This document shows positions 10,806-24,068 of a DNA stretch of 64,000 bases, in pieces (within the stretch, counting starts at the first letter, position 1; each line of letters opens with the position of its first letter). Location: the NCBI GenBank assembly GCA_014529385.2, contig CM043951.1, positions 111,807,469-111,871,468 of the forward strand, in the 5' to 3' direction. This DNA is from Adiantum capillus-veneris. Taxonomy: Eukaryota; Streptophyta; Polypodiopsida; Polypodiales; Pteridaceae. The position numbers and the translations under genes were made by a program. The notes under the pieces are model-generated. The model searched no databases and was not told the DNA's origin. It saw only the letters and a list, made by a program, of their open reading frames with translations.

Positions 10806-12963
10806 GCAACCATATGTAACCTTCTTGCGAGATATTATGCAACATGATCTTCATAGCAAAATGGCCTCCACAAGACCCCTCATTATTTTCTTCTAGGATT
10901 TTGTAAATTTCCTCTTTCCAAGGTACACGATGCAGAACGAAAGCACCTTCTTTCATGTAAAGCACATCATCAAGAATTTTGTATTTCTTGGCTTTTTAGA
11001 AGACGGTAAACCTTCAGGTAGAACACCTGTCAATACAAAATCCACTTCCTTTGACAAGATTTCCCTCCCATGATATAAATGGGTATCCGTCTTTACCACA
11101 AACACACAAGTGATCATCTCTTGGGCTGCATCATGAGCTTCTTCATTTAGAGACCTCTCAATATGCTGCACACTCCATGCTTCAAGCTTTTTGAGCACCG
11201 CTTTCACTTTGAAGCATAAATTTTTCAATTTGGGGTTTTTATTCTTCCACATTCCCAACACTTGCTTCACAACCAACAAAGCACCTCCTTTGATTTGCAA
11301 GCGTCTAATTACCAATTGTAAGCAAATATGCAAACCGCCTTCAAGAGCCATGTATTCTACTTCATTGTTACTTTTGGCATCAAGTTTCATCCCTTGCTTC
11401 CTCATAAGCTTTCCTTGTGCATCATAAATAACAATGCCTCCTGAAGCAGCATCACGACTTCTTTGATAAGAACCATCAACATATAACAATGAAGCATTAG
11501 GGATGGCGAGAGTCCCAACTTCCTTCTTTCGCACCACCTCTTCTTTAACCAAAACTGGAGTATCCTTATAAGTGAGAAGATCTACCAAGGTAGCCCTAGT
11601 ACTTTCCTCCACCAGAAAGGTGAAGTGAAAATCTTCAAGCTCAATAACCCATTTCATCATTGTTTTTGATATATTTGAATTATTGAATAGTTGTAGAAGC
11701 AATGAATAACTGATGAGCAAGGTGATTGACTTTTGCAGCAAATAGTGTTTGAATTGTCTGCAAGCATAAATCATACTGGTCATCAACAATTCAATTTGAA
11801 AAAATATCATTCATAAGGAGTCTTTACTCTGCTAGCATAATGAACATGCTTTATATACTGAGATTCCTTTTCCCTTTGCAATAACATAGCCCCGATAGCA
11901 TCATCTCCCACTAATGGGTTAACATAAAACTCCTTTTCCCAATCAAGAGCCTGCATAATGGGAAGAGTACTAAAAACCTCTTTAACTCTATCAAAAACTC
12001 CTCACAATCATGAGATCATTCCAAGGGATCATTTTTTATTGTTTGCTGCAACGGATATAATAGGTGGGATGCCAAGGGTATGAAGCGAGAACTTTCTATA
12101 GGAAAGTGGCCAACTGTCTGGAATCTTTTGGAGATGACAGTAATAGCAAAGCCTCCACTTTCTCTGGATCTCCTTCAATCCCATTTTCTGAAATAACAAG
12201 CCCAAGAAGCTTCACCCGTGGCTGTGCCAAATGACATTTATAGGGTTTAGCTGACCCCTGGATTCATCATGCCTTACAAAAGTCATTTCAAGATTTTGAA
12301 CATGCTCCTTTCTTGAACCGTATACACAAAAATCATCTCTGAATCCTTTAACAAACTTCCTAAGGAGCGGGGTAAGGACCCAAACTACTTTTCTTTCAAA
12401 GGCTCCTGGCCCATTTGTCAATGAAAAAGTAAGGCAACAAAAGCAGAAACAAGCCCATGGCGTGATAAAAGTAGTCTCTTTCCGTTCTTTGGAGCAAGGA
12501 TAAGCTGAAAGTATCCTACATACCCATCACAGACACTTATCTCTCAAAAACAACCAGTGCATCTAACAATTGATCAATAAAAGGCAAAGGGTAAGGATCT
12601 TTCTTGTTCATCGCATTTAGTGGCTTGTAATCTACACAACTCTCCAACACCCATCTTTCTTTGGGGTGACTACTATAGGGCTCACCCATTCAGCATTATC
12701 CACTGGCACAACGAACCCTGCGTCCAAAAGCTTATCCACTTATTCCTTTAAAGCATTCATTTGTTCCTTACCCATCCTTCTTAATTTTTGACTTGTTGGC
12801 TTTGGCCCTTCAACTAGCTCAATCTTCACAGGATCCCCAACAAAACCCCTTAGCTGCTAATATGAGCTAATGAAAAGAGTTGAAAACTTGTCCAACATTG
12901 CTAAGTACTCCTTTCTTTCTCCTTGTGTCAGATCAGTACTGAACATATTCTGAATCAACTCTT
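10806..12963 (-). pseudogene. gypsy-1: decayed Ty3/gypsy pol fragment (RT, RNase H, second RNase H, start of integrase)
   Basis: Minus-strand pol, heavily decayed. At 12963-11820 a broken RT is readable in pieces (the VDKLL and WVSP(I/V)VVTP blocks, then a VLGL(V)ISENG-like end). At 11810-10953 the frame is mostly open. It covers the tail of the gypsy RNase H, then a second RNase H with DGSYQ (D), NNEVEY (E) and a GGALLVV site where GDALLVV is expected, so that aspartate is lost. At 10965-10806 the integrase zinc finger begins (GSCGGHFA) and stops where CACTA-A inserted. Its upstream end at 12963 is joined abruptly to a truncated LTR. It is closely related to gypsy-2. Confidence 0.8.
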
Positions 12964-13460
12964 TCTAGTCATAACCTGAAGAGCACAACTCCAATTGGGG
13001 CACTTTAAAGCTTGAAAGAATGCTTGGAAAATGACTGCCAAGAATCTGGAGATGACCAAATTTGAATCTACACACCGCTACATGAAAAATTAATGCGAAC
13101 AAGGAGCTGTCCCAACATGACTACGTGTAGAGTAGGCAAGGTGGGGGCAAAAAATGCAACAAAAACCATCAAGGAGGCACAACAAGCTCAAAACTGCAAA
13201 ATTCTGGAGTTTGGCTGAACGTTTTTTAGGTTGTATATGAGTTTTATTTATATACAAGGCTCACTTCAAAAAACTCACGCACGGGCACTTACAGTAGCCT
13301 GACAACTGTCACTAGACTAGCGACTTGCACTGCATGTACATGTTCTTGCTAAATCAAGATAAAAACCCACAAAAAGAAATCCACACACCTTTTTGACATC
13401 GGACGTCATGTTTGTATGTACAAATTTACAAAAAATAGGGTGTAAGAAATGCGCCCAACA
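12964..13460 (-). repeat. gypsy-2 3' LTR, truncated (497 bp)
   Basis: Aligns along its whole length with 24471-24626 plus 33861-34203. It starts TGTTGGGCGC on the minus strand, next to a purine-rich tract in 13461-13480. About 375 bp present at the end of the 5' LTR (about 24093-24470) are missing here, where gypsy-1 pol begins. Confidence 0.8.
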
Positions 13461-13602
13461 TAGTTTGCCACACCCTAGCCTGCTAGATCATTCATGATCA
13501 TCAGCACAAAAGAAATCCTGTAAACCACATGAGGGGGTCTTCACTTCATCTTCATCATTAGCCACATGATCAGAAAATTCTTCAAAAGAAGGCTCATCCT
13601 CA

Positions 13603-14403
13603 TGTTAGGAAATAAGACGTAGCTAAATAGATAATTGAGTAGATTACTTAATGGAGAGAGACAGATTTATATACACGAGATTATAGAGGAGAGAGAGAGA
13701 GAGAGTACACATGATATACGTGGTTTACCCAATGTGGGCTACGTCCACGGGAAAGCAGCCACTCAATGGCTTTAGTACTTCAAAACAAGAAGTAGTTTAC
13801 AAAGGGATTATACCCTTAATGGAGCTCCCGCCTTGCTTCACTCTCACCACCTCACACTCACCCTGTTGCATCAACCTCACACTATGAAATGTGTGTAGAA
13901 ATGGCCTCCTTTTATAGGCCAAAAGGGCTTCCCGCTCTTATGAGAGACAGCCATGTGTAGCCGCCCTTGTGCGAATAAGTCCAAATCGGACCCTCCAATC
14001 CGCCCATGTGTGGCCGCCCTTGAGAAGACAAGTCCGCTTTTGAATTCGGCCACCGGCCATTGACTTCCGACCACCGGCCACCGGCCATTGACTTCCAACC
14101 ACTGGCCATCGGCCATTGACTACCGGCCACCGGCCAACCGACCGGTTGTTTTCCAAACACTTTCCGGCCGCCGTCCGGCCATAATATTCCGTCGAAAAAG
14201 AATATTCCGGCGAAACAAAAAGTCTCGAGGGCCTCCGCCCCCGAGGCCTTTAAAGTTGCCCCTGATTCTTGTCTGTGAAAATTTTGGTTTCCGGTGAGTG
14301 ATTTTCCTTCACGCACGATGGCTTCTCCTCATAATGGTGGCCTTACAAATGTGCGCTTTTACCACAGAAAATTACAAGGGTAAATCAGGCTCCATACTTA
14401 ACA
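13603..14403 (-). repeat. copia-2 3' LTR (801 bp)
   Basis: Contains an (AG)n tract near 13690 and, at about 14042-14145, a GC-rich minisatellite of GGCCATTGACTTCCGACCACC-like units. Copy number differs among the three LTRs of this family. Read on the minus strand, the bases just past 14403 give the tract CCAAGTGGGAGAT. Confidence 0.9.
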
Positions 14404-14463
14404 ATCTCCCACTTGGAGACTGATCTCCAAACCAAACCTGTGACTGCTTTCCATTCTGGCTTC

Positions 14464-17400
14464 TTATCCTTGAATGCCGATTGAAGATGAGCAAAAGCTC
14501 AACTTCTCCTTGTTGACCACCTTTGTAAACATGTCTGCAGGATTTTCACTTGTATGCACCTTTCCTAGCTTTAGTTGTCCCTCTTCCAAAAGAGTGCGTA
14601 TGAAGTGATATCTCACCTCAATGTGCTTTGTCCTTGAATAAAAGGTTGAGTTCTTCGCAAGATGGATAGCGCTTTGGCTATCACTATACAAGACACAATT
14701 GTCTTGTTTGAATCCAAGCTCTTCTAAGAATCTGTGAAGCCACATAATTTCTTTGCTTGCCTCCGTCATTGCTACATACTCTGCTTCCGTGGTAGAAAGT
14801 GAAACCACTTTCTGCAGCTTTGAAGCCCAGCTTACTGCTGTGCCTCCAACCGTGAACACATAGCCAGTAGTGCTCCTTCGAGTATCTTTGTCACGTGCCA
14901 TATCTGCATCAGCATACCCTTCTAGAAAAATATCAGTTCCTCCAAAATACAAAGCATTTGTTGTTGTCCCTTTTGGATACCTAAGTATCCACTTCACAGC
15001 TTGTCAATGCTCTTTACCTGGGTTGTCCATGAACCTACTCACAACTCCTAGTGCATGTGCAATGTGTGGCCTTGTCCAGACCATAGCTTACATTAGAGAA
15101 CCTACCACTGCAGCATATGGAACTTTAGACATATAGGCTATCTCCTATTGTGTCTTTGGACACATATCCTTCGTTAGTTTAAAATGACCAGCCAAAGGTG
15201 TAGAAACTGGTTTTGCATTTTGCATTGCAAACCTTTCTAGTACCTTCTTGATGTAATCTTCTTGAGATAGATTTATTGTCTTCTTCGTCCTGTCCCTTGA
15301 TATTTTCATACCAAGTATCCTCTTTGCAACACCTAAATCTTTCATTGAAAAAGATTTGGACAGCTCCTCTTTTAGGTATTTGATGTCTTGCATGTTAGCA
15401 CTTGCAATCAACATGTCATCAACATACAACATTAGGATGATGAATTTCCCATCTCCCAAATTCTCCGTGTAGACGCAGTGATCCGAGTTGCATCTTGTGA
15501 ATCCATGATCCAACATCCATCGATCAAACTTCAAGTACCATTGTCTTGATGCTTGCTTTAAACCATACAAGCTCTTCTTTAATCTGCAAACCATTTTCTC
15601 CTTACCTTTTACTTCATACCCCTTTGGTTGAAGCATGTAGATTTCCTCCTCTAAGTCACCGTGAGGGAATGCCGTATTTACATCCATTTGCTAGAGATTT
15701 AGATCATGAGCAGCCACAAGGCTTAAGACAAGCCTAATTGAGTTCATTTTTACAACAGGAGAAAATATTTCATTGAAGTCAATACCTTTCTTTTGAGAAA
15801 AACCTTTTACCACACGCCTAGACTTGTACCTTTTCTTCCCACCTTCTTCTTCTTTTAGCTTGTACACCCATTTGTTTTGAAGTGCCCGCTTACCTTTAGG
15901 CAACTCAACCAACTCCCATGTTTGGTTGCGATGTAGTGAGTCCATCTCCACTTGCATGCTCTTCGTCCATTCTTCTTTGGATTCATGTTGCATAGCTTCT
16001 TCATATGATTCCGGCTCTCCAGAATCTAAGATCAAGAGATGGTTGAAGGAAGGAACAAACCTTTCTGGAGGTCTACTTGCTCTTGTAGATCTTCGGGGAA
16101 TAGGTTGAGGCTCCTCATTTGGTTGACGTTGTTGCACATTGTCACCGTTTGCAGTCCTTGAGTCTTCACCGTCCTCAAGCTCCATGTACTCATCACCTAT
16201 TTCTTTTGTTTGTTTTCTTTCCAAGTAATCTTTGTACATATTTTGTTCGTTAAAAATTACATCCCTACTCCTTAAGATTTTACCATGTTCAGGATTCCAT
16301 AGGCGATACCCAAAGTCTCCTTCTCCATAGACAATGAAGAAACACTTTTTGGACTTTGCATCTAACTTTGATCTTAGGCTTCTATCTATGTGCATGAAAG
16401 CCTCACACCCAAACACTTTGAGAAATGCATAATTCATCGGTTTACCTGTCCATGTCTGTTGTGGAACTCCCCCATCCAATGCCGTTGAGGGTGACCGATT
16501 GATTAAGTACACAGACGTACTTACAGCTTCCGCCCAAAGCTCAAGCGGTAGGCCTGCATGTAGCCGCATGCTTCGTGCTCGTTCCATGATTGTCCTGTTC
16601 ATCCTTTCCGAAATCCCATTTTGTTGAGGTGTCCATGGGGTTGTCCTTTGCCTCCAAATGCCATTGCTAGCACAAAAGCTTTCAAAAGCTTGGCTGCAAT
16701 ATTCGCCTCCATTGTCGGATCTGAGGCATTTAACCTTGGTACCTATTTCATTCTCCACAAAGGCTTTCCACCTTTGAAATATGGAAAATACATCGGATTT
16801 ATTCTTCATGACATAAACCCATGTTTTTCTAGTCGCATCGTCTATGAATGTTACATAGTACAATGAGCCACCATGTGATGGTGTACTTGCAGGACCCCAA
16901 ACATCAGAATGAACCAACTCAAGTTTTTTATTTTTTCTTTCATTTCCTGATTTTTGAAATTTTACCCTCTTTTGTTTACCATAAACACAATCTTCACAGA
17001 ACTCTAAGTCAACTTCTGTAGTTGCCGCACAAGCTGAAGGTTGCGTGCTAACAGTACACAAGTAAAGTGTACCGACTTTTTCACCCTTGGCAACCACCAA
17101 AGATCCCTTTGAGATCTTCCACCGTTTGTTTCCGAATGCAATGTTGTGACCTTCATCGTCCAATTGTCCTGTAGAGATCAAATTTTTGCGAAGAGAAGGA
17201 ACATGCCTAACATCTTTAAGCTTCCATTCATTTCCTTTTAGCAGTTTTGACAGAAACTGTACCTTTGCCGACAATTTCACAAGCTTCATCATCTCCCAAG
17301 TATACATACCCAAAATTATCTTTGGTGTAGTCTTGGAAATGTTGCTTGTGTGGTGTCGCATGGAATGAAGCCCCGGAATCTACTTTCCAGGAATTAGACA

Positions 17401-18259
17401 CATTGTCTAATGAGAGAATTAGAGCATCTTGCTCTACTTTACTTGCCACATTGGCCTCCGATGTTGGCTTGTTGTCTTGAGACTCTGTCTCCTTCTTCTT
17501 CTTGGACCAGCAATCCTTCTTGACGTGGCCCTTCTTGCCGCAGTTCCAACATTCAAGAAATGACTTTGTGCGTGACTTGCTCCGCCTTGAGCGATCACGA
17601 CCCTTTTGGTTTTTGAACCTCTCCTTAAGCCTTCCTCTTGTTTCCACTGATAGTGCAGCACTTGATGATTCTCCTGTGCTTCTCCTTCGCATTTCCTTGC
17701 TTAGGAGAACACCCACAACATCATCAAACTTAAGAGTATTTGTGCCAGAGATAGAATTACTTACAACCATCACAAGGCTGTCCCAACTATCCGGTAGAGA
17801 TGATAGTATAAGGAGAGCTCGCACTTCGTCATCGAAATTGATTTTCACTGATCGAAGTTGACTTATGTTTGTGTTAAAGTCGTTTAGGTGTTCTGCAATT
17901 GAACCATTCTCTGCCATCTTTAGATTGAACAAGCGCTTCATAAGAAATACCTTATTGGACGCCGATGGTTTCTCGTAGAAGTTGTCAAGTGACTTCATCA
18001 AGTCCTCCGTGGTCTTCATCTCCGAAACATTGAAGGCCACCGTTGACGCCAAGCTTAACCGGATTGTTCCCAGTGCCTTTCGATCAAGGACAATCCATGC
18101 TTTATCTGCCATTGTTGCGGGCTTCTTTGCAAGACCGCCTAGTGGCAAATAGAGGTCCTTCTGGTAGAGATAGTCTTCAATCTGCATCTTCCAATGTTGA
18201 TCGTTTTTGACGTTGAACTTCTCAATCTTGAGCTTCCCTTCCTCCGCAGTAACTCCCAC
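14464..18259 (-). pseudogene. copia-2 gag-pol polyprotein, broken
   Basis: Gag starts at 18259 (MGVTAEEGK). The knuckle CWNCGKKGHVKKDC lies near 17550, followed by the protease motif WKVDSGASFHAT near 17380. A 1-bp frameshift near 17248 (an extra A) cuts the 343-codon first frame. The second frame, 17361-15691, has integrase motifs SDVWGP, LRSDNGGEY and NGISERMNRT. The GAG-pre-integrase HRRLGH block expected before LEFCEDC is missing, which suggests an in-frame deletion near 17010. RT at 15687-15145 carries MDVNTAF and LYVDDMLIA; RNase H at 14997-14464 carries GYADADMA and STTEAEY. Stops lie at about 15688, 15142, 15088 and 15003. Confidence 0.9.
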
Positions 18260-18305
18260 TCAATTCAAGGAATTCTTTCCTTGAGATAATTTAGCTACGA
18301 GAAAA

Positions 18306-18321
18306 CCTTGATCTGATACCA
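18306..18321 (-). other. copia-2 primer binding site
   Basis: Minus strand TGGTATCAGATCAAGG, two bases inside the 5' LTR. It matches the initiator tRNA-Met complement over the first ten bases. Confidence 0.85.
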
Positions 18322-18323
18322 GT

Positions 18324-19129
18324 TGTTAGGAAATAAGACGTAGCTAAATAGATAATTGAGTAGATTACTTAATGGAGAGAGACAGATTTATATACACGAG
18401 ATTATAGAGTAGAGAGAGAGAGAGAGAGAGAGTACACACGATATACGTGGTTCACCCAATGTGGGCTACGTCCACGGGAAAGCAACCACTCAATGGCTTT
18501 AGTTCTTCAAAACAAGAAGTAGTTTACAAAGGGATTATACCCTTAATGGAGCTCCCGCCTTGCTTCACTCTCACCACCTCACACTCACCTTGTTGCATCC
18601 ACTTCACACTATGAAATGTGTGTAGAAATGGCCTCCTTTTATAGGCCAAAAGGGCTACCCTCTCTTATGAGAGACAGCCATGTGTAGCCGCCCTTGTGCG
18701 AATAAGTCCAAATCGGACCCTCCAATCCGCCCATGTGTGGCCGCCCTTGAGAAGACAAGTCCGCTTTTGAATTCGGCCACCGGCCATTGAATTCGGCCAC
18801 CGGCCACCGACCATTGACTTCCGACCACCGGCCATCGGCCATTGACTACCGGCCACCGGCCAACCGACCGGTTTTTTTCCGACCACTTTCCGGCCGCCGT
18901 CCGGCCATAATATTCCAGCGAAAAGGAATATTCCGGCGAAAAAAAAAGTCTCAGGGGCCTCCGCCCCCGAGGCCTTTAAAGTTGCCCCTGATTCTTGTCC
19001 GTGAAAATTTTGATTTCCGGTGAGTGATTTTCCTTCACGCACGATGGATTCTCCTCATAATGGGGGCCTTACAAATGTGCGCTTTTACCACAGAAAATTA
19101 CAAGGGTAAATCACGCTCCATACTTAACA
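18324..19129 (-). repeat. copia-2 5' LTR (806 bp)
   Basis: Close match to 13603-14403, with a different (AG)n length near 18412-18432 and a rearranged GC-rich minisatellite at about 18769-18870. Followed by the CCTCA target duplication. Confidence 0.9.
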
Positions 19130-22100
19130 CCTCAATGACAATCATCAACCTTGTAATATACTTCTTCAACCTATAGCCATTCATAGGTGCTTTATGTTGG
19201 GTACCATCCATGTCAGGAAGCTGATATGTGCCATTTGGAAACCTGTTTAAGACCAATAAAGGACCTTTCCACTTGATTTGAAATTTCTTTTGAAAAGTTC
19301 TATCAAGCTTACTATTGTAACGCAACACCATGTCACCCTTTTTGATGTCCTTGTCCTTCTCCTTCTCATTTTCCTTTGCTTGATTCTTCTTCAACGCCTT
19401 CTCATAATGCTCAAAATCCAACAACCTATCCAACTGTACACATTGCAAATATAGAAGCCTTTCCTTGAATGCATCATTGGGATCTTCTTCAAGATTTATC
19501 ATCATCTTCAAATCTAGTATCTCCACCTCAATAGGAAATAAAGCCTCTTTTCCAAAAACTAGATGGAAGGGAGAGAAACCAGTACTTGATTTGATGCCAA
19601 TCCTGTAAGCCCATAGAGCACAAGGTATCTCTAAATCTCAAGTCTTCACATTGTTTCTTGTCATCTTTGTAAGCATCCATATGAGCTCTCCATTAAACCT
19701 TTCATTCATGCCATTGCATTGGGGATAATATGGATTAGTAAACCTACGATGCACATGAAGCTTCCACATAGATAATCCACCAGCTCTCCCCTAAAACCTG
19801 GACCCTTGTCAAGAAGTAACTCCAATTGCATGCCAAATTTGCAGAAAATATATTCATATATAAATAAGGAAACATCTTTACTCATGATGTGCTTAACAGC
19901 TTTGGCTTCGGCCCACTTGGATAGATAGTCAAGAACATTAAGTAGTAACATTTGCCTCTAGCTATCATAGGTAGAGTACCTATTGCATCAATACCCCACT
20001 TCTCAGACACATCATGAGCCACAATGGTGCCTCTAATTTATGATTTGAGAACCCTATTTTCCATGCTTTGACACTCCTTACAAGACTTGCACCAATGATG
20101 AACATCACGTTGAATGCTTGGCCACACATACCCCTCCTGCAAGACTTTCTGCAAAGTGATCTTTGAAGCAAAGTGACCACCATAAAAACCCTCATGATTG
20201 ACCTCTAAAACTTTGTAGATTTCCTCTTTACAAGGCACTTTTCTCATCACAAGATCAGCCCCCTTCATATACAGGGCATCAACAAGTAGCGCATACATTT
20301 TGGTACGGCGTAGGAAGGCATATTTTTTTGACTTCTCCAACTCAAATGGAAGCATACCTGTTTGTAGAAATTTTTTCCTCCCTCTCTAAATATTCCCTTC
20401 CCAATTAAAGAGGAGAATCAACCCTTACCACATACAATTTCCCAATTCAAGCTTGTGCTTCTTCATTTTGAGACTTGTCCACATGCCTTAAACTCCAAGC
20501 TTCAAAATGCTTAAGCAGATTCTTCACTTGAAAACACATATTTTTCATCCTTGGATTCTTACTTTGCCACACCACAAGTACTTGCTTAACCACCAAAAGA
20601 GCATCACCTCTTACCCTCACACAATGAATGCCAAGCTCAAGGCAAAGGTTGAGACCTTTCTCCAAAGTAGCATACTCAACTTCATTGTTTCTTCGTGTTG
20701 TAAGCTCGAATCTCCTTTTAGTTACCAAAGCACCTTGAGGATCATAAATTACAACACCTCCTGAAGCTCCACTATGCGCTTTCCTGTAAGAGCCATCAAA
20801 AAACAATAGATAGGCATTGTCTATGTCAAGAGCTTCCGTGTGTTGCTTCTTCACTGCATCCTCCTTAAGAAGAAGAGGGATTTCCTTATAAGTAAGAAAA
20901 TCAGCCAATGTAGCCCTTGTACTCTCCTCAAAAAAAAAGAGAATTGGAAATCGTGTAGCTCCACAATCCACTTCATGATCCTCTTTGACAAAGTAGGGCT
21001 ATTCACCAATTGAGGTAGAAGAGTGTAGCTAGTGAGGAATGTGAATTTTTTAGGGAGAAGGTAGTGCCTAAACCTTTTACATGCATAAATCACACATTTC
21101 ACTAGAGTGTAGCTAGTGAGGAATGTGAATGTTTTAGGGAGAAGGTTGCTTTGTATCTTTAGGTCATGGGAGGAGGAGACAAGCCTTTACTTTGTCACGA
21201 TCCGCTTCAAATCCCATTCTCTGAGATCAGATGCCCCAAAAACTTCACTCTTGGTTGAGCAAGATGACCCTTCTTTGGGTTGAGTTGACCTCTACTTTCA
21301 TCATATTGCTTCAATGCCATCCCAATCTTTACACAATGATACTTTCTAGAGCTATAAACACAAAAGTCATCAATAAGATCCTTCACAAACTCGCCAAGAA
21401 AGGGAGAGAACACCTTATTGACCTGCTTTTGATACCACACACAACCGTTTATAAGACCAAAAGGAAGCATACAATAACAAAAGCATCCCCATGGTGTGAT
21501 AAATGTGGTCTTCAATCGATCTTCTAAAGCCAAGGTGAGCTGGAAATATCCAGAGAATCCATCACATACACTATACCTCTCATGGCCTGCAATAGAATCA
21601 AGTATGTCATCTATGAAAGAAAGGTATGGATCTCTCTTCATGGATGCATTTAGGGGCTTAAAATCAACACATATGCTCCACTTTCCATTATTATTGGGTG
21701 TGAAAACAACAAGACTCACCCATTCTACAGTAGTCACGGGACATATGAAACCTTCTTCAAGAAGCTTGTCTACCTCTTCCTTTAAAGCATTAAGTTGTAC
21801 CTGTCCCATTCTTGTTAGCTTTTGGCGTATGGTCTGAGATCCTTCCTTGATTTGAATATGAATTTACTCTCCCTTAAAGCCTCTAATTTCCTCATAAGAA
21901 GTGATGGGAAATTGTTGTATCATATGTAGGTACTCACCCTTCTCATGACTAGTCAAGTCGGGAGACAACATACCTTGTATCAGCTCCTGTTTGACATTAG
22001 GTTGCATTAGCTCTTCAATTTTCTCATAAGGACCAGAGATACCCTCATTCTCCATAAGTACAAGAAATCTTTGTTTCTCATCATGCTCTTCTTCAAGAAA

Positions 22101-24068
22101 CAAGGAGGAAACATCTAGATCGCTATCGCTACTATCTTCCACTTCACTACCCTCATCCCCATTGTATTCTTCTTCACTTGAGTACTCTTGTTCATCACTT
22201 TTATCATGAAAATCAGCATCCAAATATTTATTTCTAGCCATGTCAAACCTCTTCTTATCACCCCTTCTATTGTAGAGAGTGATGGTACCATGTCCCCAAT
22301 CCTATACAGCTTTGGTTGCCTGTAACCATGGTCTTCCAAGGATGAGAGGGAAAGCACCAATACCCGCGGGCATAACATGGAAATTGACCAGAACTTTAAC
22401 ATCAAATACATCCACCTCCAAGTCCTTTACAACTCCCAAGCACCTCACCCTTGATTGGTTGGCAAGATTTATGCGAAAACCTGAATTCTTCACCATGTTG
22501 AGTCCCAACTTTGATAGACAAGCTTGAGTAATAACACACACCTGTGCACCTCCATCAATATAAGCCTCTCCAATGCACTTCCTCTTATTCCATGCATCCA
22601 TAGTAGGGCATATATTAGGTAGTTCATTCAAAGATAGGACTCTCTTTGACCCCCTTGCAGGCTCCTTCTTCATGGGGTTGACTACGTGCTTCCATTGCCT
22701 CTTTAACTTGGGACACATCTCCATGAGTTGCCAAAGTAACATCAGCCTTTCTACCCACCAAATCAGCGCTTAAACTATAATTTGGTTTCCCTTCTCCCAA
22801 AGTAAAGTCGGATGCATTGTAATGTTTCCTGGGTTTTCTCTTCTTCTCCTTACCTATACATGTTTCAACCTGTTTCCCTCTTTTATGGGTGGGACTTGCA
22901 TCACTCATATCATGATCTCTCGTAACCCTCTTACCTATAGGCATGAAAATAGCTCCCGAATCATCCTCTTTCTTCTCCAAATGGATTATGCTTACCACTT
23001 TTGTTTTGCCCTTATCTTCAGCTATCAAACCGCTTGGCCCTGCTTCCCCTTTAATGTCAATACCATAATCTTGAGCTTGAGAAGGAATTTGTAGAGGAAG
23101 AGGAAACATTTAATCACCCATTCTATTTGGCTTGTCACATTGAGGGCTTTTATGACCCCATTCACCACAATTGTAACATTGAAACATATCCCCTCTTCCA
23201 GCCATGCCTCTTCCTCTACCACTTGTAAAACCCTCATTGCTTCCATAACCACGTCCATATCCATAGCTTTGAGCTCTTCCACCTCCCATTATATGCACAC
23301 TAAGATTCTTCATAAGACCTACAACCTCTTGCATCTCCTTGCGAAAAGCATTCACATCATGAGAAGCTTGTTGATCATAACCTCGATCCCTAATGAGGAC
23401 CCTTGGTTTCTCTACCGCTTTCACTTCAACCTTTGGCTCGACATTGATTCCAAGTTGATGAAGACACTCTACTTTTCACTCTTTATTCTTTGCATTACAA
23501 CCGCCTCCTCAAAGGTCCTTGGCTGCTTAAGCTCTACCTTCAACCGCCTCCTCAAAGGTCCTTGGTTGTTTAAGCTCTACCTTCAAGAGTAGGTTACTCC
23601 TCAAGCTTGCAAGAAACCTGTCCTTCTTCAACATGACTGGAGGAATTTCAGACCCTAAATATGTACAGCACTTTGTCCATAATGCATTGAATGGATTCAC
23701 AAAGTCTTCTATGGTCTGGCCTTCACCCTGTACCAAGCCTTGAATAGACTGCCATACCTTTTGTGGGTCTTCCACCTGTTGAAAGTGTGTAGGAAATGCA
23801 TGCCTTACCATTTCATAAGTCATAACTTGAAGAGGTTGGGCTGATTTTAGCTCTCTTTTGTAGCCTTCCAACCATTCTCTAACATCTCCCTGTAAACAGA
23901 TGTATAAGATTCGTATCACCAACGCTGGGTCTTGCTTGTCAGCAAGAAGGCAAGCAAACTCCATTCTCTCAATAAAACCTTTGGAACTTTCATTTGATTT
24001 CCCACTAAAGTCCGGAAAATTAAACACAATGTCTTCCAAAACCTATAAATTGAAGGTAACTTGAAGCG

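Larger units (their letters stand above)
13603..19129 (-). mobile_element. copia-2: Ty1/copia retrotransposon with about 0.8-kb LTRs
   Basis: Complete element with TGTTAGG...CTTAACA LTRs and a perfect 5-bp target duplication CCTCA (13598-13602 and 19130-19134). Removing it rejoins the gypsy-2 frame exactly (VIE then DEPSFEE), which confirms the borders. Domain order is copia. A solo LTR of the same family lies in CACTA-B. Confidence 0.95.
13488..24039 (-). pseudogene. gypsy-2 gag-pol polyprotein, broken and split by copia-2
   Basis: Pieces on the minus strand: gag core 24039-23527; CCHC knuckle CYNCGEWGHKSPQC about 23175; aspartic protease near 22590-22310 with YIDGGAQVCV and ILGRPWL; RT 21809-21207 with FSGYFQL and LIDDFCVYSS; an RNase H remnant about 21100-20990; a second RNase H 20971-20447 with DGSYRK (D), NNEVEY (E) and RGDALLVV (D); the integrase zinc finger about 20190-20060 (GGHFASK, HHWCKSCKEC); integrase fragments 19951-19706; and a C-terminal region 19526-19130. 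This resumes beyond copia-2 to a TGA at 13488-13490. Breaks include stops, a 43-bp tandem duplication in gag (23498-23583) and a rearranged RT/RNase H junction near 21020-21200. Confidence 0.85.

Noticed and set aside
13877-14316. Minus-strand open frames with repeated WPV/NGRW-like residues (also at 18639-19042 and 55733-56163)
   Set aside because: They are translations of the GC-rich minisatellite in copia-2 LTRs, noncoding in this family.
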